A stretch of 64,000 bases of DNA, taken from NCBI RefSeq assembly GCF_014858005.1, contig NZ_JACYOT010000001.1, positions 533,656-597,655 of the forward strand, in the 5' to 3' direction. Within the stretch, counting starts at the first letter, position 1, and each line of letters begins with the position of its first letter. The DNA comes from Propioniciclava soli (GTDB taxonomy: Bacteria; Actinomycetota; Actinomycetes; Propionibacteriales; Propionibacteriaceae). Under the pieces are notes generated by a model that did no database searches, was not told the origin of the DNA, and saw nothing but the letters and a program-made list of their open reading frames with translations. Made by a program: the position numbers and the translations under genes. Below, one piece after another: positions 63,979 through 64,000 of this stretch.

Positions 63979-64000
63979 GGGGGGGGGGGGGGGGGGGGGG
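63979..64000. other. Terminal run of 22 G, likely assembly artefact
   Basis: The window ends in an uninterrupted run of G. Such poly-G tails at contig ends usually come from two-colour Illumina chemistry rather than from the genome. Sequence beyond 63978 should not be trusted. Confidence 0.7.

Overview
The window is high-GC DNA (roughly two-thirds G+C or more by eye) from an actinomycete. The evidence is an SCO6880-type conjugation protein, an actinobacterial MobF relaxase/helicase/primase, a CmtR-like metal sensor, a CsoR regulator, paired Lgt and Lnt genes and dense overlapping operons. The family within Actinomycetota cannot be fixed from this sequence. It reads as part of an integrative conjugative element or large plasmid carrying a defence cargo and a metal-resistance cargo. 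No integrase, replication initiator or attachment site is recognisable. The right edge ends in 22 G residues, which looks like a contig-end artefact.

Layout. (1) 0.2-5.0 kb: conjugation genes (two small proteins, an SCO6880-family protein, a frameshifted VirB4-like ATPase, a secreted transglycosylase/NlpC-P60 hydrolase). (2) 5.2-18.0 kb: a complete type 1 BREX phage-defence operon, brxA-brxB-brxC-pglX-pglZ-brxL. Its BrxL carries a MIT_C (MITD1 C-terminal, PLD-like) domain where a Lon protease domain is expected, and the middle of pglX is compositionally foreign. (3) 18.1-28.3 kb: the conjugation module resumes with the TraG/VirD4 coupling protein, then a minus-strand set (prepilin-peptidase-like protein, vWA protein, small helical protein, primase/toprim, MobF relaxase). 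The relaxase has one frameshift and one in-frame TGA. (4) 28.3-36.2 kb: a probable oriT region, an operon ending in an unusual sigma-like factor, Lrp/LysE, a MerB-like lyase, and an operon with an ArdC-like antirestriction protein. (5) 36.5-43.7 kb: VKOR/DsbA, a Cd/Zn-type operon (ArsR, P1B ATPase, CDF), a MerR gene and a truncated merA ending in a repeat-rich junction. (6) 44.1-64 kb: a large copper-resistance island (two-component system, M23 peptidase, multicopper oxidase, two P1B ATPases, CsoR, DUF305 proteins, Lgt/Lnt, CcdA and thioredoxin-like proteins, small membrane proteins).

Two shared regulatory signals stand out. In the conjugative part, five promoter-like sites have TGTCC and GTTA(G/T)G always exactly 25 bp apart, start to start. 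They lie before the operons starting at 636, 18115, 28711 and 34568 and before the relaxase (28290). The element-encoded sigma-like protein (30343-32172) is the obvious candidate to read them and would then control its own operon. In the copper island, about a dozen direct repeats CTTGA-N6-CTTGA (11-bp period, as expected for an OmpR/PhoB-type regulator) occupy nearly every intergenic gap. The regulator encoded at 45766-46476 is the likely binder.

Several genes carry single-base lesions (VirB4-like ATPase, relaxase, YibE/F-like gene), and merA is truncated. The transfer functions may therefore be decaying, or the assembly contains indel errors.
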